From Gammaproteobacteria bacterium (lineage in GTDB: Bacteria > Pseudomonadota > Gammaproteobacteria > Pseudomonadales > Pseudohongiellaceae), in contig PASF01000006.1 in assembly GCA_002711845.1 (NCBI GenBank), positions 248,001 to 312,000 on the forward strand: a DNA stretch of 64,000 nucleotides, given 5' to 3'. Numbering within the stretch: position 1 is the stretch's first letter; each line of letters opens with the position of its first letter. A model generated the notes under the pieces. The model was not told the DNA's origin. It saw nothing but the letters and a program-made list of their open reading frames with translations, and made no database searches. Both the position numbers and the translations under genes were made by a program. Shown in pieces: positions 29,118 to 37,300 of the stretch.

Positions 29118-30224
29118 TCAGTACAAAATGACACTGCGGATTGACTTGCCCTCGTGCATCAGGTCAAACGCATCATTGATCCGCTCCAGCGGCATGGTGT
29201 GGGTAATCAGATCGTCGATATTGAGCTTGCCTTCCATATACCAGTCGACAATCGTCGGCACGTCGGTGCGCCCTCTGGCGCCGCCAAACGCACTGCCCCG
29301 CCAAACGCGCCCGGTCACCAGCTGAAAAGGCCGTGTGGAAATTTCCTGCCCGGCGCCGGCCACGCCGATAATGATCGATTCGCCCCAACCCTTGTGGCAG
29401 GCTTCCAGTGCCTGGCGCATGGTATGCACGTTGCCGATGCACTCGAAAGTATAGTCGGCACCGCCTTTGGTGGTTTCGACAATGGCCTCCACCACATCGT
29501 GAACGTCTTTCGGGTTAATGAAATCGGTCATGCCAAACTTGCGTGCCAGCTCGACCTTGGCGGGGTTGATATCGACACCGACGATTTGCCGGGCACCGAC
29601 CATACGTGCCGCCTGTATGACATTGAGACCAATGCCACCCAGGCCGAAGACCACCACCCGCGACCCGGGCTCCACTTTGGCATCAAACACCACCGCGCCG
29701 ACACCGGTCGTCACCCCGCAGCCGATGTAGCAGACCTTGTCCACGGGCGCATCACTGCGGATCTTTGCCAGGGCAATTTCCGGCAGGACGGTATAATTGG
29801 AGAATGTGGAACACCCCATGTAGTGCATCAGCGGCTTGCCGTCCAGCGAGAAACGACTGCTGCCGTCAGGCATCACACCTTTGCCCTGCGTACCACGTAT
29901 CGCCTGACACAGATTGGTCTTGGGGTGCAGGCAGTATTCGCACTCGCGGCATTCCGGTGTATACAGCGGAATCACGGTGTCACCGACGGCCACTGACTTG
30001 ACGCCCGCCCCCACCTCTACAACCACACCGGCGCCCTCATGACCCAGAATGGTCGGAAATGCCCCTTCCGGGTCATCACCCGACAGTGTGAACGCATCGG
30101 TGTGGCAGACGCCGGTGGCCTTCAGTTCTACCAGCACCTCACCTGCTTTCGGGCCTTCCAGATCGACTTCCATCACTTCCAGTGGTTTACCGGCAGCAAA
30201 TGCCACGGCGGCTCTTGTCTTCAT
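29118..30224 (-). CDS. frmA: S-(hydroxymethyl)glutathione dehydrogenase (class III alcohol dehydrogenase)
   Basis: A 368-residue zinc-dependent medium-chain dehydrogenase that oxidises S-hydroxymethylglutathione (formaldehyde plus glutathione) to S-formylglutathione with NAD+. Catalytic zinc ligands are in [12 protein letters not shown] and LGHEGAGVV, the structural zinc cluster is [15 protein letters not shown], and the Rossmann motif is [15 protein letters not shown]. The C-terminal IRSVILY is typical. Directly downstream of the S-formylglutathione hydrolase gene (38-base gap) on the same strand, so both steps of formaldehyde detoxification are encoded together. No FrmR-type regulator gene is adjacent. 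Confidence 0.96.
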   Translation of the reverse strand: MKTRAAVAFAAGKPLEVMEVDLEGPKAGEVLVELKATGVCHTDAFTLSGDDPEGAFPTILGHEGAGVVVEVGAGVKSVAVGDTVIPLYTPECRECEYCLHPKTNLCQAIRGTQGKGVMPDGSSRFSLDGKPLMHYMGCSTFSNYTVLPEIALAKIRSDAPVDKVCYIGCGVTTGVGAVVFDAKVEPGSRVVVFGLGGIGLNVIQAARMVGARQIVGVDINPAKVELARKFGMTDFINPKDVHDVVEAIVETTKGGADYTFECIGNVHTMRQALEACHKGWGESIIIGVAGAGQEISTRPFQLVTGRVWRGSAFGGARGRTDVPTIVDWYMEGKLNIDDLITHTMPLERINDAFDLMHEGKSIRSVILY

Positions 30225-30262
30225 CAGTTCAATCCTCTGTTCGGTGTCGATTGCTGTGGCGC

Positions 30263-31093
30263 TCAGGCCATCAGGTATTTCGCATGAAAGCGCAGATGCT
30301 CTTCAATAAACGACGCAATGAAATAATAGCTATGGTCGTAACCTTCCTGATAACGGATACGGGCATCTGCCCGCTCCTCAAGGACTGCAGACAGATTTTC
30401 CGTCAACAGCTGCTCCGCCAGAAATTCGTCAGCCGTGCCCTGATCAACCAGCAGAGGCAGGGACAAGCCATGCTCCCGGATCAGCTCGACGCTGTCGTAC
30501 TGAGCCCACTCACTGCGATCATCACCCAGATACTGGGTCAGCGCCTTTTGTCCCCAACGGCAGGCCATGGGATTGACGATGGGCGCAAACGCCGTCACCG
30601 AGCTGTAGTGCGTCGGATTTCTGGTGGCAATGACCAGCGCACCATGCCCACCCATGGAATGTCCGCTGATCGCCTTTTGGTCCGTCACCGGAAAATGTGC
30701 CTGCACAAAATGCGGCAGTTCCTGGGTGATGTAGTCATACATGCGGTAATGCGCCTTCCACGGTGCCTGCGTGGCATTGACGTAGAAGCCGGCACCCTGC
30801 CCCATGTCATAGCTGTCGGCATCCGGCACGGCGGCGCCGCGCGGACTGGTGTCGGCAATGACCAGCGCCATGCCCAGTTCCGCCGCAACGCGCTGCGCAC
30901 CGGCCTTGGTGCTGAAATTTTCGTCATTGCAGGTCAGACCCGACAGCCAGTACACCACAGGGACTTCCGCGTTGGCGGCCATCCCCTGCGGCAGATACAG
31001 GGAGAAACGCATGATGCATTGCAGGGTTTCCGAAGGATGTTCGATGCGAATCTGTTCTCCACCGAACAGCCGCTGATTGCCGATGACTTTCAT
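30263..31093 (-). CDS. fghA: S-formylglutathione hydrolase
   Basis: A 276-residue esterase-D family serine hydrolase that splits S-formylglutathione into formate and glutathione. The nucleophile elbow is [10 protein letters not shown], the acid residue is in [10 protein letters not shown] and the catalytic His in [12 protein letters not shown]. The start at ATG 31093 has AGGA six bases upstream and gives the usual N-terminus ([12 protein letters not shown]); an open extension of 34 codons upstream is not family-like. First gene of a two-gene operon with the frmA-type dehydrogenase. Confidence 0.95.
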   Translation of the reverse strand: MKVIGNQRLFGGEQIRIEHPSETLQCIMRFSLYLPQGMAANAEVPVVYWLSGLTCNDENFSTKAGAQRVAAELGMALVIADTSPRGAAVPDADSYDMGQGAGFYVNATQAPWKAHYRMYDYITQELPHFVQAHFPVTDQKAISGHSMGGHGALVIATRNPTHYSSVTAFAPIVNPMACRWGQKALTQYLGDDRSEWAQYDSVELIREHGLSLPLLVDQGTADEFLAEQLLTENLSAVLEERADARIRYQEGYDHSYYFIASFIEEHLRFHAKYLMA

Positions 31094-31274
31094 AACGTGT
31101 CCTGCTGTTTGTCTGTGTCGACCCGTGACGATAAACCACCACGCCGGAAAAAACCAATGCAATTGGCCAGCGCTGTCAGCCAGCGCCGGCAGCACCCTGC
31201 GAAGAGCAATGCTATAATGGCCAACGAAAGCTGACCACCGTCCGGCTGCGACCGGTCGTTATCCGGGGGAGGTA

Positions 31275-32081
31275 ATGTTCTTGATCACCATTGCGGGTCC
31301 TTTTGCTTTGTCCGCAGAACGACTGCTGGTCCTGGCCGGTGTGCTGGTGGCCTTGCTGGCGGGCTGGCTGCTGAGTCGCCGTCGCGGTCAGCCGCCGGCA
31401 CCCACCCTCATCAGCATGCTGGTGGCAGGATTTGTCAGCTCGAGGCTGGTGTTTGTGCTGTTGTATCTGGACGACTACCTTGTCGAACCGCTCAGCATGT
31501 TTGATGTGCGCGACGGCGGCTTCCATTTTGCTGCGGGTGTTGCCACGGCAGCGCTGTTCGGCCTGTATCGCGGCTGGCGGCAGCCCGCCCTGCGCCGCCC
31601 GCTGGCCATGGCCGCCGGCAGTGGCGCCGTCGTCTGGAGCCTTGGCATGGCGGGCCTCATGCAGATCCAGCCACCCCGACCGCCGCTGCCACCGATCGCG
31701 CTGACCACCCTGACCGGTGACACACTCAACCTGCAGTCGTTGAACGACAAACCCATGGTCGTCAACCTGTGGGCCACCTGGTGTCTGCCCTGCCGCCGGG
31801 AAATGCCGGTGCTGGAGGCCGCCCAGCGTCAGGACACCTGGGTTAACTATATTTTTATCAACCAGGCCGAATCGGCCAGCCAGATTGCCGACTATCTGGC
31901 GGACGAAGGCCTGGAGCTGGCCAATGTCCTGCTGGATGCCTCAGCTGTGTCCGGTCGCCTGCTGGAAACGCGTGGCCTGCCCAGTACCTATTTTTTTGAC
32001 GCCGATGGCAACATGACCGATGTTCATGTCGGTGAACTGTCCCGCGCCACGCTCAACCGGCAATTGCGCAAGCTGCGTTAA
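31275..32081 (+). CDS. Lgt-like membrane domain fused to TlpA-type thioredoxin
   Basis: A 268-residue protein in two parts. Residues 1-130 contain four hydrophobic helices with SRLVFVLLYLDDYL and DVRDGGFHFAAGVA, which resemble prolipoprotein diacylglyceryl transferase (Lgt) around its ARLFYVL and GGLSFHGG segments, but this part is much shorter than Lgt. Residues 140-268 form a thioredoxin fold of the TlpA/ResA type with the active site WATWCLPCRREMP and the cis-Pro segment RGLPSTYFFD. The second part would face the periplasm and act as a disulfide reductase. Whether the first part is more than an anchor is unknown. A GGAGGT lies very close to the ATG. Confidence 0.85.
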   Translation: MFLITIAGPFALSAERLLVLAGVLVALLAGWLLSRRRGQPPAPTLISMLVAGFVSSRLVFVLLYLDDYLVEPLSMFDVRDGGFHFAAGVATAALFGLYRGWRQPALRRPLAMAAGSGAVVWSLGMAGLMQIQPPRPPLPPIALTTLTGDTLNLQSLNDKPMVVNLWATWCLPCRREMPVLEAAQRQDTWVNYIFINQAESASQIADYLADEGLELANVLLDASAVSGRLLETRGLPSTYFFDADGNMTDVHVGELSRATLNRQLRKLR

Positions 32082-32167
32082 CGGCGGTTGGGCTGGCAAA
32101 CGCGGGCCCCCATGTTAGAATCCCGGGTTGTAGCAGACAGCCCACATCAATCAGGAGCGGGAACCGC

Positions 32168-32749
32168 ATGAGTGAAAAACAGGCCACTTTCACCAGCTTC
32201 GAGAGCAGCACTGAGGAAGACTGGCAGATCATTGGCGGCGCCTTCAAGGCGTTTGCCGGCGATTTACCGGCCCGGGTGATCAAGCATCTGCGCCTGCTGG
32301 AAGGCGATTGCGGTGGCTTCCCCGTGGATCGTCTGGAACACTGCCTGCAAACCGCAACCCGTGCCTGGGAAGCAGGCGAAGACGAGGAATACGTGGTAGT
32401 TGCCCTGCTCCACGATATCGGCGATACCTTGGGCACTTATGATCACGGCGAAATAGCGGCTGCCATCCTCAAACCTTTTGTCTCCGAAGCGAATCACTGG
32501 CTGCTGCGTCACCATCAGATTTTTCAGGGTTATGACTACTTTCATCATCTGGGCGGTGATCGCAACATGCGCGACAAATACAGAGATTCCCCACACTTCG
32601 AATACACCCGGCATTTTTGTGAAGTGTACGATGGCAAAGCCTTCGATCCCGCCTATGAATCCAGGCCCCTGGACTTTTTTGTACCCATGGTGGAACGGGT
32701 CATGGCCCGACCCCGGAAAACCATCTTTAACGGCATTAAAGACGCCTGA
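32168..32749 (+). CDS. HD-domain protein, possibly PhnZ-like
   Basis: A 193-residue HD-superfamily protein. Metal ligands are visible in RLEHCLQTATRA (first His), LLHDIGD (the HD pair) and HWLLRHHQIFQGYDYFHHLG (further His residues). The order and the GGFPVDRLEH start resemble the small HD proteins that include the di-iron phosphonate oxygenase PhnZ, but I cannot tell an oxygenase from a phosphohydrolase by sight. AGGAGC precedes the ATG. No phosphonate genes are nearby. Confidence 0.75.
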   Translation: MSEKQATFTSFESSTEEDWQIIGGAFKAFAGDLPARVIKHLRLLEGDCGGFPVDRLEHCLQTATRAWEAGEDEEYVVVALLHDIGDTLGTYDHGEIAAAILKPFVSEANHWLLRHHQIFQGYDYFHHLGGDRNMRDKYRDSPHFEYTRHFCEVYDGKAFDPAYESRPLDFFVPMVERVMARPRKTIFNGIKDA

Positions 32750-32955
32750 CGTCGCGGACCGTGACTCGACCCGCGCCTTGACTATTACCCTGCAAACGTA
32801 GTTAATGGGCCACTGGCAACGTAGTACGCATCCTTGGCGTGTCAGGCGCATGAAGCACGCAGTTTCAGTACCGTCAGTGCTTCGCCAGGATGGCCGAGCC
32901 AACACCAGCTCTTAGTCAAGACGCTGTTCATGTTCAACAAAAAAAGGATGTCCCC

Positions 32956-33336
32956 ATGATAAATACTCTTAAAAAGCCCGTTATGTTTACCATGATGACT
33001 GCGTTTCTTGCCGGCAGCATCGCCGCGCCAGCATCCGCCGACATTGTCGACAACAAGCAACTGGCGATGCAGTCAGAACTGCAGATGCAACGGGACAGCG
33101 TGCTGAACCTGATGGCACGTGACGATGTACAGAGCACCATGCTGGCCTATGGCATCAGTGCGGCCGACATCGAGAACCGAATCAACAACCTGACAGAGGC
33201 GGAGCTTCTGCAGATTCAGGGTCAACTTGACCAGCTGCCGGCCGGTGAAGGGGCGCTGGGCGCGATCCTGACCATTCTGTTGATCTTCATCCTGCTTGAC
33301 GTCGCTGGCGTCACCGACATTTTCCCGGGTGTCTGA
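32956..33336 (+). CDS. PA2779 family small membrane-anchored protein
   Basis: A 126-residue protein. The N-terminal signal segment (VMFTMMTAFLAGSIAAPASA) is followed by a helical, Gln- and Leu-rich middle (QSELQMQRDSVLNLMARDDV) and one C-terminal hydrophobic segment (ILTILLIFILLDVAGVTDIFPG). This matches the PA2779 family, which is almost always paired with a PA2778-type C39-like peptidase, as it is here 33 bases downstream. The start has AAGGA seven bases upstream. Its function is unknown; it could be a substrate or partner of the peptidase. Confidence 0.85.
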   Translation: MINTLKKPVMFTMMTAFLAGSIAAPASADIVDNKQLAMQSELQMQRDSVLNLMARDDVQSTMLAYGISAADIENRINNLTEAELLQIQGQLDQLPAGEGALGAILTILLIFILLDVAGVTDIFPGV

Positions 33337-33369
33337 GTAATCGGGCAACAAAGGTAACAAAAGAACTGC

Positions 33370-34326
33370 ATGAAACAGCTGTTACTGAGTATATTCAGCC
33401 TGATCGTGCTGGCGTCCTGTGTTTCACCACCGCAATCTGCGGCGTTGCTGCATGAGACGCCGGTACAGTTCAGAGATGCAGTGCTCGTGCCTGATGTGCC
33501 CTTTTTCCCGCAGGAAGACTACCAGTGTGGCCCGGCTGCACTGGCCACTGTGCTGGGCGCAAGCCAGGTACAGGTGACCCCTGACGCACTGGTGCCGCTG
33601 GTTTATGTGCCTGGACGTCAGGGCTCTTTCCAGATTGAAATGGTGGCAGCAGCCCGCAGCTACGGGCGCCTGGCCTACCAGTTACCCCCCACCCTGCAGG
33701 CCATGTTCAGTGAGGTGCGCCGCGGCCACCCGGTGCTGGTCATGCAGAACCTGGGACTGGACTGGTATCCGCAGTGGCATTTCGCTGTTGTCAAAGGCTT
33801 TGACCTGCAACAGGGTCATGTCATTCTGAACTCCGCTGTCACTGAAAACTACACCGTCCCACTGGCCACCTTCGAACGTACCTGGGCACGCGCCGATCAC
33901 TGGGCAGTGCTGGTGGTTGAGCCTGGCATCGTGCCCCTGAGCGCAGAGCCTGACCGCTACTTCAACGCCGTCGTTGCACTGGAAGGGAACAATGCGGCTA
34001 CGCAGGTCAGTCCCGCCTACCAGAGTGGTCTCGCGCGTTGGCCCGACCACAACAGCCTGTTGATGGGATTTGGTAACCTGCTGTATGGTCAGGGTGATAT
34101 TGATGGCGCCGCCGAGCACTATCAGCGCACAATCGATTATCATCCCCATTACGCACCGGCCTACAACAACCTGGCACAAATACGACTGCAACAGGATGCA
34201 CTGCAGCAGGCACAGGTCCTGGCTGAGAAAGCTGTTGAGCTGGGCGGCGACTTCCGTGACACTTATCAGCAAACCTGGCAGCGGGTGCAGTCGGCCATCG
34301 CTGACCTGGATTCCGTCGGCCGCTAG
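33370..34326 (+). CDS. PA2778 family C39-like cysteine peptidase lipoprotein with TPRs
   Basis: A 318-residue lipoprotein. The lipobox is LASC at about residue 17, after a typical signal peptide. The C39-like papain fold follows, with the catalytic Cys in EDYQCGPAALATVLG and the His in WHFAVVKGFD. Residues 220-310 hold two or three TPRs (LMGFGNLLYGQGDIDGAAEH, APAYNNLAQIRLQQDAL). C39 peptidases cleave after double-Gly leaders or similar sites, but the target here is not known. The gene is paired with the PA2779-like protein and ends 24 bases before the uvrA-like gene. Confidence 0.88.
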   Translation: MKQLLLSIFSLIVLASCVSPPQSAALLHETPVQFRDAVLVPDVPFFPQEDYQCGPAALATVLGASQVQVTPDALVPLVYVPGRQGSFQIEMVAAARSYGRLAYQLPPTLQAMFSEVRRGHPVLVMQNLGLDWYPQWHFAVVKGFDLQQGHVILNSAVTENYTVPLATFERTWARADHWAVLVVEPGIVPLSAEPDRYFNAVVALEGNNAATQVSPAYQSGLARWPDHNSLLMGFGNLLYGQGDIDGAAEHYQRTIDYHPHYAPAYNNLAQIRLQQDALQQAQVLAEKAVELGGDFRDTYQQTWQRVQSAIADLDSVGR

Positions 34327-34350
34327 CCGCGAGCATCGAATGAAGTGCCT

Positions 34351-37300
34351 ATGACCCAAAAAAAGCAGACTGCCGTCCTCGAATCCATTGTGGTGCGTGG
34401 CGCCCGCCAGAACAATCTGAAAAATCTCAGCCTGGATTTGCCAGTCAATCAGCTCATTGTTGTCACCGGCGTCAGCGGTTCCGGCAAATCAACGCTGGCC
34501 TTTGATACCATTTACGCAGAAGGGCAGCGCCGTTACGTGGAAACCTTCTCCGCGTATGCCCGTCAGTTCCTCGATCGCATGGACAAACCCGCCGTTGATG
34601 CCATCGAAGGCATCCCGCCGGCCATCGCCATCGACCAGACCAACCCGGTCCGCACATCGCGCTCCACCGTGGGCACCATGACCGAGCTCAATGACTATCT
34701 GAAGCTGGTCTATGCGCGGCTGTCGCATCTGCACTGCCCTGGCTGTCACCAGCCGGTCAGGCGCGACACCACACAAAACATTGTCAACGGCCTGTATGCG
34801 TCGCTGACAGCCGATACCCGCCTGCATGTCTGCCTGCCCGTCACGGTGCCCCACAACTTCAGTGATGAAGAAATCATGCAATGGCTGACGCAACAGGGTT
34901 ATACCCGCATTCAGCACACCACCGGCAATCAGGTACACGCCATCCAGGACCGCCTGCGGCTGACCCGGGAGAACCGGGAGCGTCTGGCGGAAGCCGTCGA
35001 AACGGCGCTCCATCATGGCAGTGGTCATGTCGTCATCTACGCGGCTCCTGAGACTGCCACTGAACAGGTACTGCGCTATTCGAACCGACTGCACTGCCCG
35101 GACTGCAATCGTGAATTCAATGACCCGACGCCCAGCCTGTTCTCGTTCAATTCGCCCGTTGGTGCCTGCGAAAGCTGTAAAGGCTTCGGTCGTATTATTG
35201 GCGTAGATTTTGACCTGGTCGTTCCTGATCAAAGCAAAACCTTGCGCGAAGGCGCCGTCAAACCCTGGCAAAGCCCCAGCTATCACGAATGCCAGGTGGA
35301 TATGGAAAAGGCGGCGCGCAAACGTGGCATACCGTTGGACACACCCTGGCGCGAACTCAACCACGAACAGCAGCAATGGGTCCTCGAGGGTGAAGGCGAC
35401 TGGGACGACGGCCTCTGGTATGGCGTGCGCCGCTTCTTTAACTGGCTGGAGGGTCGTGCCTACAAGATGCATATCCGCGTGTTGCTGTCGCGGTACCGCG
35501 CCTACACCGAATGCAGCGCCTGCCAGGGAGCCAGACTTAAACCGGAGGCCCTGTGGTGGAAACTCACGCCATCCGGGCGTGGCAAGAAAAAAACTGTGCC
35601 GCCCCTGGCTATCCATGGGCTGATGCAGTTGCCCCTGGCCCAATGCGCCGAATTTTTCACAACACTTGAATTACCGTCGCACCTGGACAAAGCGACCGAT
35701 CTGCTGATGGGTGAAATCCGTTCCCGCCTGGGCTATCTGCTTGATGTCGGGCTGGGCTATCTGACCCTGGACCGGCAATCAAGAACTCTCAGTGGTGGCG
35801 AGGTGCAACGCATCAATCTGACCACCGCCCTGGGTACCTCCCTGGTCAATACCCTGTTTGTGCTGGACGAACCCAGCATCGGGCTGCACACACGGGACAT
35901 GCAGCGCATGGTCAACATCCTGCACCGGCTGCGTGACGCGGGCAATTCCCTGATTGTTGTCGAGCACGACCCGCAGGTCATGCTGGCGGCAGACCTGATC
36001 ATCGACATTGGCCCGGGCCCCGGCAAACACGGTGGCGAGGTGCGGTTTATGGGCACACCCGCACAACTGCTGCGCGACAGGCACTCCCTCACCGGACAGT
36101 ACTTGCGCGGAGAACGCAGCATCGAGGAGCTGTTAGCCACTGATGTCTCCGTCGCCCTGCCAGCTCCACAGCACCTAAGCGTCAAAGGTGCCAGTGAACA
36201 CAATTTAAAGGCTATCGACGTCAGCATTCCGCTGGGCGGACTTTGCTGCCTGACCGGCGTCAGCGGCTCGGGAAAATCCACCTTGATGCGGGACATCCTG
36301 TATCGCGGTTTGTGCCGGGAATTTGGCATCACCACCGAAGCGCCCGGTGAACACCAGTCCATCAGCGGCCACGAACACCTGAACACCGTGGTGCTGGTCG
36401 ACCAGAGTCCCCTGGGCAAGACCACCCGCTCCATTCCTGCCACCTACGTCGGCGCCTTTGATGTCATCCGCAAGCGCTTTGTCAGCCAGCCCCTGGCAAA
36501 GGAACGCGCCTACACGCCAGGCATCTTCAGCTTCAACTCCGGTAATGGCCGTTGTCCGGTCTGCGCCGGCAATGGTTTTGAACATGTGGAGATGCAGTTT
36601 CTCAGCGACATCTATCTGCGCTGCAGTGAGTGCAACGGACGCCGCTATCGGCGCGAAATTCTCGACGTCACACTGCTGGATCCGCGTGATGACAGCCGTG
36701 CCCTGTCAATCGCCGACGTGCTTGAACTCACCGTCAGCGAGGCGATGGAGTTTTTCGTCGATGACGGCGATGTCATCACCTGCCTGCAACCCCTGGTGGA
36801 TGTCGGGCTGCACTACCTGCAACTGGGCCAGGCAGTGCCCACCCTGAGCGGCGGTGAATCACAGCGTCTGAAGCTGGCCGGGCACCTTGCGGATGTCTCT
36901 CGGCAGCGCGGCAAAGGCAAGCGCGCCCACCATGACGGTATCCTGTTCCTGTTTGACGAACCGACAACCGGTCTGCATTTTCATGATATCAGTGTGTTGC
37001 TGGCAGCCTTTCACAAGTTAATTGGCGCGGGTCACTCATTGCTCGTCATTGAACACAACCTCGACATCATTCGCAGCGCCGACTGGATAATTGATATCGG
37101 CCCCGAAGGTGGTGACGGCGGCGGACAACTGGTCGCCGAAGGGCGCCCAGCGGATTTTCTGGCAGGGCGGCCCGGCCATACAGCCGCAGCACTGGTACAG
37201 TACGAGCAAGCGCGTCAGCAAAACCGACAGCAGGCAGGCCAACAACGCCTGCCGCCTGCATCGCGCAAACGCAAAGCCGTGAAGGCCCTGCCCGCCATTC

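Noticed and set aside
29107-29120. Palindrome TGACGACGTCGTCA at the 3' end of the formaldehyde dehydrogenase gene
   Set aside because: It covers the stop codon and has no T-tract; it may be chance in GC-rich sequence.
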